Shown here piece after piece: positions 16,032 to 24,858 of a stretch of DNA of 38,453 nucleotides. Within the stretch, counting starts at the first letter, position 1. Each line of letters starts with the position of its first letter. The translations under genes and the position numbers were made by a program. The notes under the pieces were generated by a model. It was given only the letters and a program-made list of their open reading frames with translations. It had not been told where the DNA came from and ran no database searches. The DNA comes from Candidatus Paceibacter sp. (GTDB lineage: Bacteria > Patescibacteriota > Patescibacteriia > Magasanikbacterales > UBA922), in NCBI GenBank assembly GCA_020725175.1, contig DYFM01000003.1, positions 1 to 38,453 on the forward strand, in the 5' to 3' direction.

Positions 16032-16046
16032 ATTAAGTAGCTAAAC
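16021..16046. promoter_or_regulatory. Candidate MarR operator over the -10
   Basis: Inverted repeat GTTGCTAC...GTAGCTAAAC with perfect GCTAC/GTAGC half-sites, covering the -10 and the start of transcription. The position suits repression of the operon by its own first gene product. Confidence 0.55.
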
Positions 16047-16058
16047 TAATATCTGTGT

Positions 16059-16490
16059 ATGAATACGAAACGTAATAAGCATGTGGTCAGTATTTTCAAT
16101 GGTTTGAATGCGATGAAACGAAATCTGGTAGAACATGTTGGGCAGGTCAATACATCCGGTTTACCTCCTTCACAGTGGGTGGTTTTATATTTGGTGCATG
16201 GACAGCCGGGAATGGGGGTAAAAGATATTGCTGAGATGATCGGTATTACGAGTAGTGCGGCGACACAACTGGTCAATGGCTTGTCAAAAAAAGGACTGGT
16301 CGTGCGTAAAACCAACACGAAAGATCGGCGGGCGCTTCAGTTGTATCTGTCTCCTAAAGCAAAAAAACAAATTGAAACAATGATGCAGGCGCATGTACAG
16401 AGAATTGGAGAAATGTTTTCTATCCTTACGACCAAAGAATTGGTTCAATATGATAAACTAACTCAAAAAATTATTGATCAATTTCACTAA
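16059..16490 (+). CDS. MarR family transcriptional regulator
   Basis: A 143-aa winged-helix regulator. The recognition part is KDIAEMIGITSSAATQLVNGLSKKGLV, followed by the wing RKTNTKDRRALQLYLSPKAKK with the family's conserved D-R-R. It probably acts as a dimer that represses the following exporter genes until a ligand binds. An inverted repeat overlaps its own -10. Its stop overlaps the next possible ATG (TAATG), indicating translational coupling with the adaptor gene. Confidence 0.93.
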   Translation: MNTKRNKHVVSIFNGLNAMKRNLVEHVGQVNTSGLPPSQWVVLYLVHGQPGMGVKDIAEMIGITSSAATQLVNGLSKKGLVVRKTNTKDRRALQLYLSPKAKKQIETMMQAHVQRIGEMFSILTTKELVQYDKLTQKIIDQFH

Positions 16491-18415
16491 TGTATTATTG
16501 TATGGAAAAGGAATCTCGATTTAAAAAAATATTCAAGAAAAAATGGTTATGGGTAACACTTGTCTTGTTGGTATTGGTGGTAGGGGGTGTTTATGCGCGG
16601 TCTCGACAACCGGAAATTCCGGAATACTCTTCAGCCCCGGTTGAGAAAATGACTCTGATTCAGTCGGTGAATGAAACTGGCTCATTGGTATCTTCACTTG
16701 AGGTGACGTACAGTTGGGAAACGAGCGGCAAAATTGTGCATGTGAAAAAGAAGGTTGGTGATACGGTGAAAAAAGGCGAGGTGATAGCCGAGGTGGATAG
16801 CAAGGCACAAAAAGCCCGTCTTGGTGAAGCATATGCCGCGCTTCAGGCTGCTCAAGCTCGACTCAATTTGGAACTGGCCGGACCAAATGAGGAAGATCGA
16901 AAGAAGTCGTTGGCATCGGTTACGCAAGCCAAAACATCACTTGCTCAAGCTGAAGCAAGCCTGGAAAAAGCAAAAACAACCGCTACTTCACAAATCACGA
17001 CAGCCGAAAAAGCGGTGGAAACGGCTTTTAACAATTTAAAGTATGCAGAAAATGGTGGAACTAGTCAGCTGGTAGCAGATGCCTATGAAGATTTGGCAAA
17101 TTCTATTACCGACGCGGCAGTTGAACTAACCAAGGCACTGGGAAGTTCTGATAATGTTTTGGGTATTGATAATGTGTTTGCTAACGATGACTTTGAAGAT
17201 GTGTTGAGTACGACCAATTTATCACGCTTAAACTTGGCAAAAAATTCTTATTATGGAGCCAAACAGGCTACCGCCGGAATTCAAGCCAAGGTTTCCTCTC
17301 TTTTTCCTGCTACAGACTATGTCGCATTACAACAAACAGCCAACGAGACTACAACAGCACTCAATGTCATGCAACTCCATTTACTTGACGTGCAAGGAGC
17401 GCTTGATGCAACACTGCCAATTGGAGATTTGTCTCAAAGTGAATTAGATACTTTAAAAACATCAATTAGTACGGCAAGAAGTGCGATTTCTTCAGATATG
17501 ACCGCCATAACCAACGCTAAGCAGGGAATTACCAGTGCAGAAAATTCTCTGACCAACTATAAGATTGCGTACGCAAAAGCGGAGCAGGATTTGGCAAATA
17601 TCAAAGCGCAAACGAGTGCTGATATAAAAATAGCGGAATCACAAGTGGCGATACAATTGGCTGCACTCGCTCAGGCTGAAGCGGCACACGATTCTTTTGT
17701 TGCGCCTCCACGGACGGTTGATGTGGCCTCGCTCAAAGCTGATGTGCAACGACAAACGGCAGCAGTGGCCGCCATGCAAGCAGAAGTCCAAAAAACCAAC
17801 ATTACTGCACTTGCTCCCGGTGTTGTTGCGAAAATAGATCTGAAAATAGGAGAAGTGGCCAACATGGGTCAAACCGCGGTAGTGGTTGTTTCTCCTGATT
17901 TTAATGTGGAGGTGGATATTTCTGAGTCAGATATAGCAAAAGTACAACTGGGCGATACAGCACATTTCACCTTTGACGCGCTTCGAGATGATGAGATATA
18001 TACCGGTGAAGTAGTGGCAATTGATTCAGCAAAGACGGAAATTTCCGGTGTCATCTATTACAAGACAAAAATTTTACTGCACGGACGTTTGAATGAGGAA
18101 AAGATGGAAATTGCCACATCTACCACACCCACGTCATCCATTACAACTGATGTTTTGACTGACTTGAAATCAGGTATGACAGTCAACGTACAAATTTTTA
18201 CTGATTCAAAAGCCGGTGTGCTGGTTGTTCCTCAGCGAGCTGTTCTTGAGAAAAATGGTCAACAAATTGTGCGTGTACTAACAAATCCGGTATTGGTTGA
18301 ATATGAGGAACGAATAGTAACTACCGGACTTCGAGGTGACGAAGGATTGATAGAGATTACTTCCGGTCTTTCTGAAGGTGTGGAAGTGATAACGTTTATT
18401 GATGAAACAGAATAA
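16490..18415 (+). CDS. MacA/HlyD-type periplasmic adaptor (membrane fusion) protein
   Basis: A 641-aa adaptor for an ABC exporter. An N-terminal anchor (WLWVTLVLLVLVVGGVYA, about 19-36) is followed by a lipoyl half (GKIVHVKKKVGDTVKKGEVIAEVD, about 80-103). A very long alpha-helical hairpin rich in Ala and Gln runs from about 110 to 435. The second lipoyl half (ITALAPGVVAKIDLKIGEVANMG) and a beta-barrel/MP domain ending in GVLVVPQRAVLEKNGQQIV complete it. The hairpin is longer than in E. coli MacA. CPR cells are thought to lack a classical outer membrane, so its partner is unclear. ATG 16502 (MEKESRF) is an alternative start. Second gene of the MarR operon. Confidence 0.92.
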   Translation: MYYCMEKESRFKKIFKKKWLWVTLVLLVLVVGGVYARSRQPEIPEYSSAPVEKMTLIQSVNETGSLVSSLEVTYSWETSGKIVHVKKKVGDTVKKGEVIAEVDSKAQKARLGEAYAALQAAQARLNLELAGPNEEDRKKSLASVTQAKTSLAQAEASLEKAKTTATSQITTAEKAVETAFNNLKYAENGGTSQLVADAYEDLANSITDAAVELTKALGSSDNVLGIDNVFANDDFEDVLSTTNLSRLNLAKNSYYGAKQATAGIQAKVSSLFPATDYVALQQTANETTTALNVMQLHLLDVQGALDATLPIGDLSQSELDTLKTSISTARSAISSDMTAITNAKQGITSAENSLTNYKIAYAKAEQDLANIKAQTSADIKIAESQVAIQLAALAQAEAAHDSFVAPPRTVDVASLKADVQRQTAAVAAMQAEVQKTNITALAPGVVAKIDLKIGEVANMGQTAVVVVSPDFNVEVDISESDIAKVQLGDTAHFTFDALRDDEIYTGEVVAIDSAKTEISGVIYYKTKILLHGRLNEEKMEIATSTTPTSSITTDVLTDLKSGMTVNVQIFTDSKAGVLVVPQRAVLEKNGQQIVRVLTNPVLVEYEERIVTTGLRGDEGLIEITSGLSEGVEVITFIDETE

Positions 18416-18462
18416 GTTTTTGGTAGTTGTTCTATTTTCTTCTTGACAAGAATTTCCATATT

Positions 18463-19176
18463 ATGCCATTAGTAGATATTCGCAACATTACAAAGGAGTA
18501 TGAACTGGGAGATTCAGTTCTGCATGTGTTAAACGGTGTCTCATTTACGATCGATCGGGGAGAGTTTGTTTCTATTATGGGACCAAGTGGTTCGGGAAAA
18601 TCAACGCTTATGCATATCATAAGTTTTTTGGATACCCCGAGTTCTGGTGCATACTTTTTTGATGGTGAAGACGTTTCTGAATTAGAAGGAGATGAGCTGG
18701 CGATCATGCGTAATCAGCGTGTGGGATTTGTGTTTCAGTCTTTCAACCTGTTGCCTCGAACATCAGTATTTGAAAATGTCGCCTTGCCGCTCATCTACAG
18801 TAAAGAAGGGGTGAACAAAAAACGAGTAGAAGCGGCCATTGCGTCGGTGGGGTTATCACATCGTACAAACAATCTCTCGAATCAACTGTCGGGAGGAGAA
18901 AGACAGCGGGTGGCAATAGCCCGAGCACTGGTGACTGAACCAGACGTTATTTTTGCCGACGAACCCACGGGTAATCTCGATTCCAAATCCGGAAATCAAA
19001 TCATGAACATTCTTCAGGAATTAAATGACGAAGGAAAAACTATCGTCATGGTTACTCATGAACAAGATACGGCTGATCATGCCAAGCGGATTCTACGGAT
19101 TAAAGACGGACTAATGGTGGGGGATGAAGTGGTGAAAGTGCGGCGGTTTGCGAGTGAGGGGGAGTTGAGAAAGTGA
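18463..19176 (+). CDS. MacB/LolD-type ABC transporter ATP-binding protein
   Basis: A 237-aa ATPase of the MacB/LolD/FtsE group. Walker A is GPSGSGKST, the Q-loop is [11 protein letters not shown], the signature is [15 protein letters not shown], Walker B is [13 protein letters not shown], and the switch His is in [11 protein letters not shown]. It would power the two FtsX-type permeases encoded downstream. The frame starts at 18427, but [15 protein letters not shown] at 18463 is the family start. In the operon it follows the adaptor by about 47 bases. Directly after it a RAYT transposase with REP hairpins separates it from its permeases. Confidence 0.95.
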   Translation: MPLVDIRNITKEYELGDSVLHVLNGVSFTIDRGEFVSIMGPSGSGKSTLMHIISFLDTPSSGAYFFDGEDVSELEGDELAIMRNQRVGFVFQSFNLLPRTSVFENVALPLIYSKEGVNKKRVEAAIASVGLSHRTNNLSNQLSGGERQRVAIARALVTEPDVIFADEPTGNLDSKSGNQIMNILQELNDEGKTIVMVTHEQDTADHAKRILRIKDGLMVGDEVVKVRRFASEGELRK

Positions 19177-19185
19177 TTTTTGTTG

Positions 19186-19276
19186 AACTCATTCTTTTCA
19201 AGTCGTGAGCTATTCCGTGGTGAACTGGTAAGTTGGTGTTCGTAAGGAATAACTCACGACCTAAAGGGAGTGAGTT
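19186..19276. repeat. REP hairpin, left of the RAYT gene
   Basis: Outer arms AACTCATT (19186-19193) and AGTGAGTT (19269-19276) enclose a 15-bp stem, GTCGTGAGCTATTCC (19202-19216) with GGAATAACTCACGAC (19246-19260), with one mismatch. The loop carries a further GAAC/GTTC pair. The AACTCAC-GTCGTGAGTTATTCC unit recurs twice to the right of the transposase gene. Confidence 0.88.
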
Positions 19277-19293
19277 GTGAACAGTGGTAATGT

Positions 19294-19860
19294 ATGAATA
19301 AATTTGTAAAGAACAATCATCGTCCTCATCACATATATGATGCACAATGGTATTTTGTCACTGGTCGGACGTATGAAGGAATTCATTATTTTGACACACA
19401 TAGCAGAAAGCAGATCTTTATTAAGAAACTTAAAGTCGTAACACAAAGCTTGGATATCGGTATTATTTCATGGTCATTGTTATCAAATCATTATCATGCT
19501 TTGCTCCGCTTTGAAAAAGAACGGGCTGTAAATGGACGTCCAGTATTATCAGAATTTTTTCGTTTGTTGCATTCGCAAGTTTCATCTACAGTAAATCAAT
19601 TAGATCGGGTGAAAGGGAGAAAAATCTGGTATCAATATTGGGATTATTGTTTGAGAAGTAAAAAAGATTTTGGTGCACATTTTAACTATATACTTCAACA
19701 ACCACTAAAACATGGAATTGTAAAAACATTGCGAGCCGCATATGATTATCCTTATTCAAGTAATCCTGTTTGGTTAGAGCGGTTGAGTGAGGATGGGTTG
19801 TGGGAAAGTTTTTTACAAAACCCAATTAAAGATTGGACGCCGAGTGAGGGTTGTGAATAA
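19294..19860 (+). CDS. REP-associated tyrosine transposase (RAYT, Y1 HUH family)
   Basis: A 188-aa single-strand DNA transposase of the TnpA-REP branch of IS200/IS605 enzymes. The HUH motif is HYHALLRF (about 67-74) within SNHYHALL; the likely catalytic tyrosine lies in HFNYILQQPLKHGIV (about 127-141). The N-terminal HIYDAQWYFVTGRTY and a C-terminal YPYSSNPVW are also family hallmarks. RAYTs recognise and cut REP hairpins, and three REP units of one kind flank this gene. The gene is intact, sits on the strand of the exporter operon and interrupts it between ATPase and permease. It may be co-transcribed with the operon. Confidence 0.92.
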   Translation: MNKFVKNNHRPHHIYDAQWYFVTGRTYEGIHYFDTHSRKQIFIKKLKVVTQSLDIGIISWSLLSNHYHALLRFEKERAVNGRPVLSEFFRLLHSQVSSTVNQLDRVKGRKIWYQYWDYCLRSKKDFGAHFNYILQQPLKHGIVKTLRAAYDYPYSSNPVWLERLSEDGLWESFLQNPIKDWTPSEGCE

Positions 19861-19879
19861 TTTAAAAAAATTGTTGTGA

Positions 19880-19972
19880 AACTCACTCTTCTTGAGTCGT
19901 GAGTTATTCCATAGTAACATGAACATTTGATGTTCGTGCGAAATAGCTCGCAATCGAAAGGAATGAGCTGTG
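19880..19972. repeat. REP hairpin, right of the RAYT gene
   Basis: AACTCACTC (19880-19888) and GTCGTGAGTTATTCC (19896-19910) match the left copy. The apical stem ATGAACAT/ATGTTCGT is strong, but the 3' arm (AAATAGCTCGCAAT, then GGAATGAGCT) pairs with several G-T wobbles and mismatches, so this copy is more decayed than the left one. Confidence 0.82.
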
Positions 19973-19990
19973 TATTTGTTAGATTGTGTT

Positions 19991-20021
19991 AACTCACTCC
20001 CGGTGGGTCGTGAGTTATTCC
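19991..20021. repeat. Half REP unit directly before the permease start
   Basis: AACTCACTC (19991-19999), a CCGGTGG spacer and GTCGTGAGTTATTCC (20007-20021) repeat the left arm of the other REPs. The matching right arm is absent. The permease ATG (20027) follows five bases later, at the position of the loop in the full elements. Confidence 0.85.
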
Positions 20022-20026
20022 TTTGT

Positions 20027-21256
20027 ATGAACATTTCCTCAACAATAAACCTTTCCTTCAAAAACATCCTCCGAGCTAAACGCCGGTCATTTTTTACTAT
20101 GCTTGGTATTATTATTGGTGTGATGGCGGTAGTACTTGTTATGTCTACTGGGGCAGGGGCGCAGAGTTTGATTGTGAATCAGCTCAAAAAGCAGGGTACT
20201 GATTTGGTAGGAATTTTGGCAGGAGCTTCAGAAGAGGATGGTCCACCGGCGTCGGCGTTTGGAATTGTGGTTACTACTCTCACCGATGATGATCGAAAGG
20301 CACTACTCAATAAAAATAATGTTCGTCATGCTGAGGCAGCGGCTAGTTATATTTCCGGTAATGATGTGTTACGGTGGCAAAGTGTGGAACGAAATGTTAC
20401 CTATACTGGTACGACAGCCAGTTATGCGGATGTAGAGCGAACAGAAATGCAGTCGGGACGATTTTTTACCATTTCAGAAGAAGTAAATGGAGCGCATGTG
20501 ATGGTTATGGGGCCAAGTATTGCAAAAGAAATTTTTGGAAATCAAGATCCGGTTGGCCAAACAGTAAAATTGAAGGGAAAAAATTTTACTGTTATCGGGG
20601 TGATGACTCCGGTCGGCGCGCCTTTTTTTGATAATCCTGATAACGCGACTCTTATTCCTCTATCGGTAGCGCAACGAGATCTTTTGGGGGTGCGACATGT
20701 ATCATTTATTCGGGTCAAGGCGGATAGCGAAGATGCGGTGCCAAGTGTAGTCGAAGAAGTGCGGCAAACGCTTTTGGAACGTCATGATGGTGAAGAAGAT
20801 TTCTCGGTTCGAAATATTGCTGATGCACTAGATGTACTAACAACCGTTACCAATGCAATGAAATTTTTTCTTATTGCGGTATCGGCTATTTCGCTGTTTG
20901 TTGGTGGAGTGGGAATCATGAATATTATGTTGATCGCAGTGAAAGAAAAAACCCGTGAGATTGGACTTCGGAAATCTGTTGGCGCGAAAAATGGTGATGT
21001 GTTAACCCAGTTTCTTATCGAAAGTGTCGTGCTTACAACCACGGGAGGTATCATTGGGTGTCTCCTTGGAATCGGCTTTTCTTTTCTTGTGGCAGTTGCG
21101 CTCCAGTCACAGGGGTATGCCTATGACTTTATTGTTTCACCGGTATCAATCGTTATGGCGTTTGTGGTTTCCGGCGGGATTGGATTGGTATTTGGGATTG
21201 TTCCGGCTCGAAAAGCGGCGGCATTGAATCCCATTGAGGCACTTCGATATGAATGA
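20027..21256 (+). CDS. MacB-like FtsX-domain ABC permease 1
   Basis: A 409-aa MacB-family permease without an ATPase domain. The first membrane helix (FFTMLGIIIGVMAVVLVMSTG, about 22-42) is followed by a MacB periplasmic core domain (about 45-270). Three more helices in FtsX arrangement follow, with the conserved GGVGIMNIMLIAVKEKTREIGLRKSVGAK coupling segment and the PARKAAALNPIEALRYE end. It likely pairs with the second permease and the ATPase at 18463. The track's start at 19970 only translates REP sequence (NSLPVGRELFL), so ATG 20027 is preferred. Confidence 0.94.
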   Translation: MNISSTINLSFKNILRAKRRSFFTMLGIIIGVMAVVLVMSTGAGAQSLIVNQLKKQGTDLVGILAGASEEDGPPASAFGIVVTTLTDDDRKALLNKNNVRHAEAAASYISGNDVLRWQSVERNVTYTGTTASYADVERTEMQSGRFFTISEEVNGAHVMVMGPSIAKEIFGNQDPVGQTVKLKGKNFTVIGVMTPVGAPFFDNPDNATLIPLSVAQRDLLGVRHVSFIRVKADSEDAVPSVVEEVRQTLLERHDGEEDFSVRNIADALDVLTTVTNAMKFFLIAVSAISLFVGGVGIMNIMLIAVKEKTREIGLRKSVGAKNGDVLTQFLIESVVLTTTGGIIGCLLGIGFSFLVAVALQSQGYAYDFIVSPVSIVMAFVVSGGIGLVFGIVPARKAAALNPIEALRYE

Positions 21257-21297
21257 ACATACGAACTATGAAAAATACGAACATAGGAAATATGTAA
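21257..21297. repeat. Short degenerate repeats between the two permease genes
   Basis: Near-repeats of the form GAACATAC, GAACTATG, AAAAATAC, GAACATAG, GAAATATG in an 8-base phase directly after the stop codon. The rest of the 128-base gap shows nothing clear. Confidence 0.6.
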
Positions 21298-21384
21298 TAG
21301 TGGTTTGTAAGGCGTTTATCCATTTTTAAAACACACACAAACAGTTTCGCAATATCGCTTTTTTCGTAGTTCGCATGTATTACT

Positions 21385-22629
21385 ATGAAGTTTCACTCCC
21401 TCCAGCTTGCAATTAACTCTCTTCGTCACAATCTGTCTCGCGCGTTGTTGACAATTTTTGGTATTGTGGTAGGAATTGCGATGGTGATTATTGTGATGTC
21501 GGCGGGGGAAGGGGTACGGAGTTTGATTTTGGGTGAGGTTGGTTCGTTTGGAGATAACTGGATAAACATTGAGATCAAAGTACCTTCTACCGGAAAAAAT
21601 TCCGCAGAAAACGCGGGGGCTATCGCGCAAGGGGTGACCATTACTACGTTGACCGATGAAGATAGAGAAGCGATAGTTCGGCTGGACAATATTGAACAAG
21701 CCTACGCTGGAATCACAACACAAGGAGTTATTACGTGGCAAAACGAGCGAACAAGACCAATGATTTTTGCCGTGACACCGGAATATATAGATATAGATAC
21801 TTCAGATGTTGCAGAAGGCCAATTTTTTACAGATAGCGATAATCGATCGGCCGCGTCTGTCATTGTATTAGGTTCTACAGTTAAGGAAACGTTGTTTGGA
21901 AATGCAGAGGCGATTGGAAAAACAGTGACACTAGATGGATCGGTGTATACTGTCGTAGGGGTGATGGAAGAAAAAGGAGCGAGTGGTTTTTTTGATATGG
22001 ATAAACTGGCCTACATTCCTCTTCGTACCGCACAAAAAAAGATCATGGGAATCGACCATGTTTCATTTATTGTCGCGCAAATGAAAGAAGGGGTGATTCC
22101 GGAAGCAACTGCGGAGGAAATTCGGTGGCTTCTTCGCGAACGTCATGATATATCGGATCCGGATAAAGATGATTTCGCGGTTACGACACAAGAAGAGGCG
22201 GTGGAGCTGGTGGGAACGATTGTGTTTGGTCTTACCGCGCTCTTAATTGTTTTATCGAGTATTTCTCTTATTGTGGGCGGGGTGGGAATTATGAATGTGA
22301 TGTATGTGTCGGTAGCGGAGCGAACATTTGAAATTGGTCTTCGAAAATCGGTTGGTGCAAAAAAACGCGACATTTTGTGGCAGTTCTTAACGGAAGCGCT
22401 GGTTGTTACGTTGATCGGTGGGGTGATCGGAATTGTACTTGGAATCGTAATTTCCTGGTTTATAGCATATGGCGCGCAACAACAAGGATTATCATGGGAA
22501 TTTCAGGTTTCTTCCGCGTCAATCATTATTAGTACGCTTTTTTCTTTAGCTGTTGGTCTTGGGTTTGGTGTATATCCTGCCAAACAGGCGGCAAGTTTGA
22601 ATCCGGTGGAGGCGCTGCGGGCGGAATAA
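21385..22629 (+). CDS. MacB-like FtsX-domain ABC permease 2
   Basis: A 414-aa paralogue of the preceding permease with the same layout: helix 1 in LTIFGIVVGIAMVIIVMSAGEG, a MacB-PCD domain, then GGVGIMNVMYVSVAERTFEIGLRKSVGAKKRDILWQF and the end PAKQAASLNPVEALRAE. Two different permeases beside one ATPase suggest a heterodimeric exporter driven by an ATPase homodimer, with the HlyD-like protein as adaptor. Substrate unknown; MarR control would fit a toxic compound or peptide. The operon ends here at a strong terminator. Confidence 0.94.
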   Translation: MKFHSLQLAINSLRHNLSRALLTIFGIVVGIAMVIIVMSAGEGVRSLILGEVGSFGDNWINIEIKVPSTGKNSAENAGAIAQGVTITTLTDEDREAIVRLDNIEQAYAGITTQGVITWQNERTRPMIFAVTPEYIDIDTSDVAEGQFFTDSDNRSAASVIVLGSTVKETLFGNAEAIGKTVTLDGSVYTVVGVMEEKGASGFFDMDKLAYIPLRTAQKKIMGIDHVSFIVAQMKEGVIPEATAEEIRWLLRERHDISDPDKDDFAVTTQEEAVELVGTIVFGLTALLIVLSSISLIVGGVGIMNVMYVSVAERTFEIGLRKSVGAKKRDILWQFLTEALVVTLIGGVIGIVLGIVISWFIAYGAQQQGLSWEFQVSSASIIISTLFSLAVGLGFGVYPAKQAASLNPVEALRAE

Positions 22630-22731
22630 GAAGTGTGATGAAAATTTTAAATCCGCCCACAGCTTTTTGTGATTGGTGAATTCGTAGGTTCAAAATTGAG
22701 AAGAGTCTGTATCAAATGAAGAGGGTGAAAT

Positions 22732-22763
22732 AAAAATTCGCGATTGAGCCGCGAATTTTTTTT
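22732..22763. terminator. Bidirectional terminator, exporter operon / PspC gene
   Basis: AAAAATTCGCG and CGCGAATTTTT form an 11-bp stem around ATTGAGC, with A and T runs on both sides. Confidence 0.92.
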
Positions 22764-22767
22764 GATA

Positions 22768-24507
22768 CTATTGAATAAAGATTGCTTTGCTGGCTTGATT
22801 GGTTTCTATGGATATCGTTTGGGGTTTCTGTTTGTGATAATACACTTTGCTGATACCGGTGAGTTCGCCGGTTAAGGTGTTGGTGGCTACTATTTCTGCA
22901 GTGCTATTTTCATAAAGATGAATATCAACAGTTGAGGCAGTCAGATCGGTTGTATCAAATTGCGCGCTCCCCGCACCTCGTAAAGTTAGTGAGTCGCTTT
23001 TCCCCGCCCCAAAAAAACGACTGGCATTTTTTAACATGACGTCCAGTGATTCCGTTTCTCCGTTGAATGTAATAAGTGACGCTCCGATTGCGTTCAGTTG
23101 TAGTGTTGGGACATCGAATCCGATAATTTGAGCACGAACTGCTCCTCTGGCATCAACGGCTGACAATATCGGTGTCGTGATAGAAATAGAGATTGGTTCA
23201 GTGTGACAAAATATACACCAACGTTTTCGATCATGTTCGATGATAAGAAGTTCACTGTTTTGTTGATCGATTTGATCAATCGTAAGTCGCTGGAGGGATT
23301 CTTCGGATCCGGTGGCTGAAACATGTACTGTGTCACCCGGAATGATTTCCACAATAAATGATCCATGGAGTGTGAGAGAGGAAAATTCTTGTACTGGGTA
23401 CTCTCTTGTTGTTTGATCGGCCTGTTTAGCGGCTTGCAATTTTTCTATATCTGGAGCAACTCGAACTGTGCTATAGATCAGAACTGCAACAGCTACTCCC
23501 CAAAAAAAGAGTATTATGAAAAGAGTGCTGAGTCGAAATATATTTTTTTTCTTGATCAGTGTGATGCCACTTTGAATCAGAAGGATGAGCGGAATCAAGA
23601 TAACTATACCGCCACTGATGACTAGTAGAGAGATTTCAATTGTTGGGAGAGAACGAAGAAATGGTGCGTCAATGAGAGGTGAATGTCGATTGAGTAGGGT
23701 GTTTGTCCCAATTACCATGAGGGCGATAATTGCAATACAAGCAGCAAGCACGATAAAAAAGCCGGCCAATGAAAGAATGAATTTACCGAATACCATGATC
23801 GTGCGGAATGTATGTTGGAGAATGGTTGTAAAAAAATAGCCCAATCTGTGAAAACCACTTTTCGCTTTGTTTTCTAGTTTTTTCAAGTTTGGATTGTTGG
23901 CCGCTTTCTGTAGTTGCTCTTTTCCTTCGTGGACCACTTCTTTTACCTGTGCCTCGATTTCTTTTAGAGTAAGTGGTTCACCTTTCATGGCCGCTTTTTC
24001 CGATGGTGTCGTTGCTTTTGGGGTGATAATCCAGAGAATCACATAGATGACAATAGAAAACCCCCAGGCTAAGGTGAGAATGACAAATGCGAGTCGAATA
24101 AACAAGGGATCAATGTCAAAAAACGCTCCTATCCCACTTGCAACGCCTCCGAATACCGTATCATCCGGATTTCTATAAAACCGGCGAGAGGTTTTTTGCT
24201 CATTCTCATTTTTTGGTTCAACACTTTCACTTTCATTTGATTCATCGTGTGCAATGTCAGATACGGTTCCCAACTTTTCTATTACGGCCGAAACATCAGG
24301 AAGTGAAATCGATTGCTTGCCTGGGGTAGTGCGGTGTGAAAAATCTTCGGCAATACTCAGTTCTATATCATGAACAATTTCATCTTTGTCCGGGGATGAG
24401 GCGTAGTAATGGGTAATAGTGTCTAGATACTGGCTGAGTTTGTTATAGGCGTCTTCATCTATGGTAAAGACTTGTCCAGCCAAGTTGATATTAATTGTTT
24501 TTTTCAT
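22768..24507 (-). CDS. PspC-domain membrane protein with head-GIN (DUF2807) domain
   Basis: A 579-aa multi-domain envelope protein. The N-terminal cytoplasmic part (INLAGQVFTIDEDAYNKLSQYL, about 1-90) is the extension also seen on large PspC proteins of Bacteroidetes type. The PspC domain (RRFYRNPDDTVFGGVASGIGAFFDIDPLFIRLAFV, about 107-165) contains one helix. Further hydrophobic segments occupy about 230-350. The outer part (from about 375, VQEFSSLTLHGSFIVEI) is a head-GIN beta-solenoid-like domain with a CIFC pair. The likely role is sensing or protecting against envelope stress. The PadR gene upstream overlaps its start by 17 bases, so PadR probably controls it. Confidence 0.9.
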   Translation of the reverse strand: MKKTININLAGQVFTIDEDAYNKLSQYLDTITHYYASSPDKDEIVHDIELSIAEDFSHRTTPGKQSISLPDVSAVIEKLGTVSDIAHDESNESESVEPKNENEQKTSRRFYRNPDDTVFGGVASGIGAFFDIDPLFIRLAFVILTLAWGFSIVIYVILWIITPKATTPSEKAAMKGEPLTLKEIEAQVKEVVHEGKEQLQKAANNPNLKKLENKAKSGFHRLGYFFTTILQHTFRTIMVFGKFILSLAGFFIVLAACIAIIALMVIGTNTLLNRHSPLIDAPFLRSLPTIEISLLVISGGIVILIPLILLIQSGITLIKKKNIFRLSTLFIILFFWGVAVAVLIYSTVRVAPDIEKLQAAKQADQTTREYPVQEFSSLTLHGSFIVEIIPGDTVHVSATGSEESLQRLTIDQIDQQNSELLIIEHDRKRWCIFCHTEPISISITTPILSAVDARGAVRAQIIGFDVPTLQLNAIGASLITFNGETESLDVMLKNASRFFGAGKSDSLTLRGAGSAQFDTTDLTASTVDIHLYENSTAEIVATNTLTGELTGISKVYYHKQKPQTISIETNQASKAIFIQ

Positions 24508-24838
24508 AGTGAGTTATAAGTGAAGTTAACGTTGTATTGAGGGAGTGCCAGGTGCGGAGTAATTCGTCAATGCAGGCTTTTCCGTATGTTGTGAGTGAGT
24601 AATATTTTCGGGGCGGACCACTGGTTGATTCTTGCCAGGTATAATCAAGTAGCCCTTCTCTTCTTAGGCGATTGAGTAGAGGATAGAGGGTTCCTTCTAC
24701 TACGATAAGTTCTGCTGCCTTTAGTTCTTTAATAATATCGCCTGCATAGGCATCTCCATTGGCGATCAAAAGAAGAACGGCGAATTCGAGAGTGCCTTTT
24801 TTCATTTGGGCACGAGTGTTGTTGAGATTTTTGTCCAT
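24491..24838 (-). CDS. PadR family transcriptional regulator
   Basis: A 115-aa winged-helix protein with the PadR signature KKGTLEFAVLLLIANGDAYAGDIIKEL, VVEGTLYPLLNRLRREGLL and the wing SGPPRKYYSLTTYGK. The track begins at 24871, but MDKNLNN at 24838 is better because the TACTAT -10 lies just above it. PadR proteins usually repress a neighbouring membrane-protein gene; here the PspC gene overlaps its 3' end, so the two are translationally coupled. Confidence 0.92.
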   Translation of the reverse strand: MDKNLNNTRAQMKKGTLEFAVLLLIANGDAYAGDIIKELKAAELIVVEGTLYPLLNRLRREGLLDYTWQESTSGPPRKYYSLTTYGKACIDELLRTWHSLNTTLTSLITHYEKNN

Positions 24839-24858
24839 AGAGAATTGGTTATACGCAT

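Noticed and set aside
19970-20026. N-terminal extension of the first permease (NSLPVGRELFL)
   Set aside because: It translates REP sequence, and permease similarity begins only after ATG 20027.
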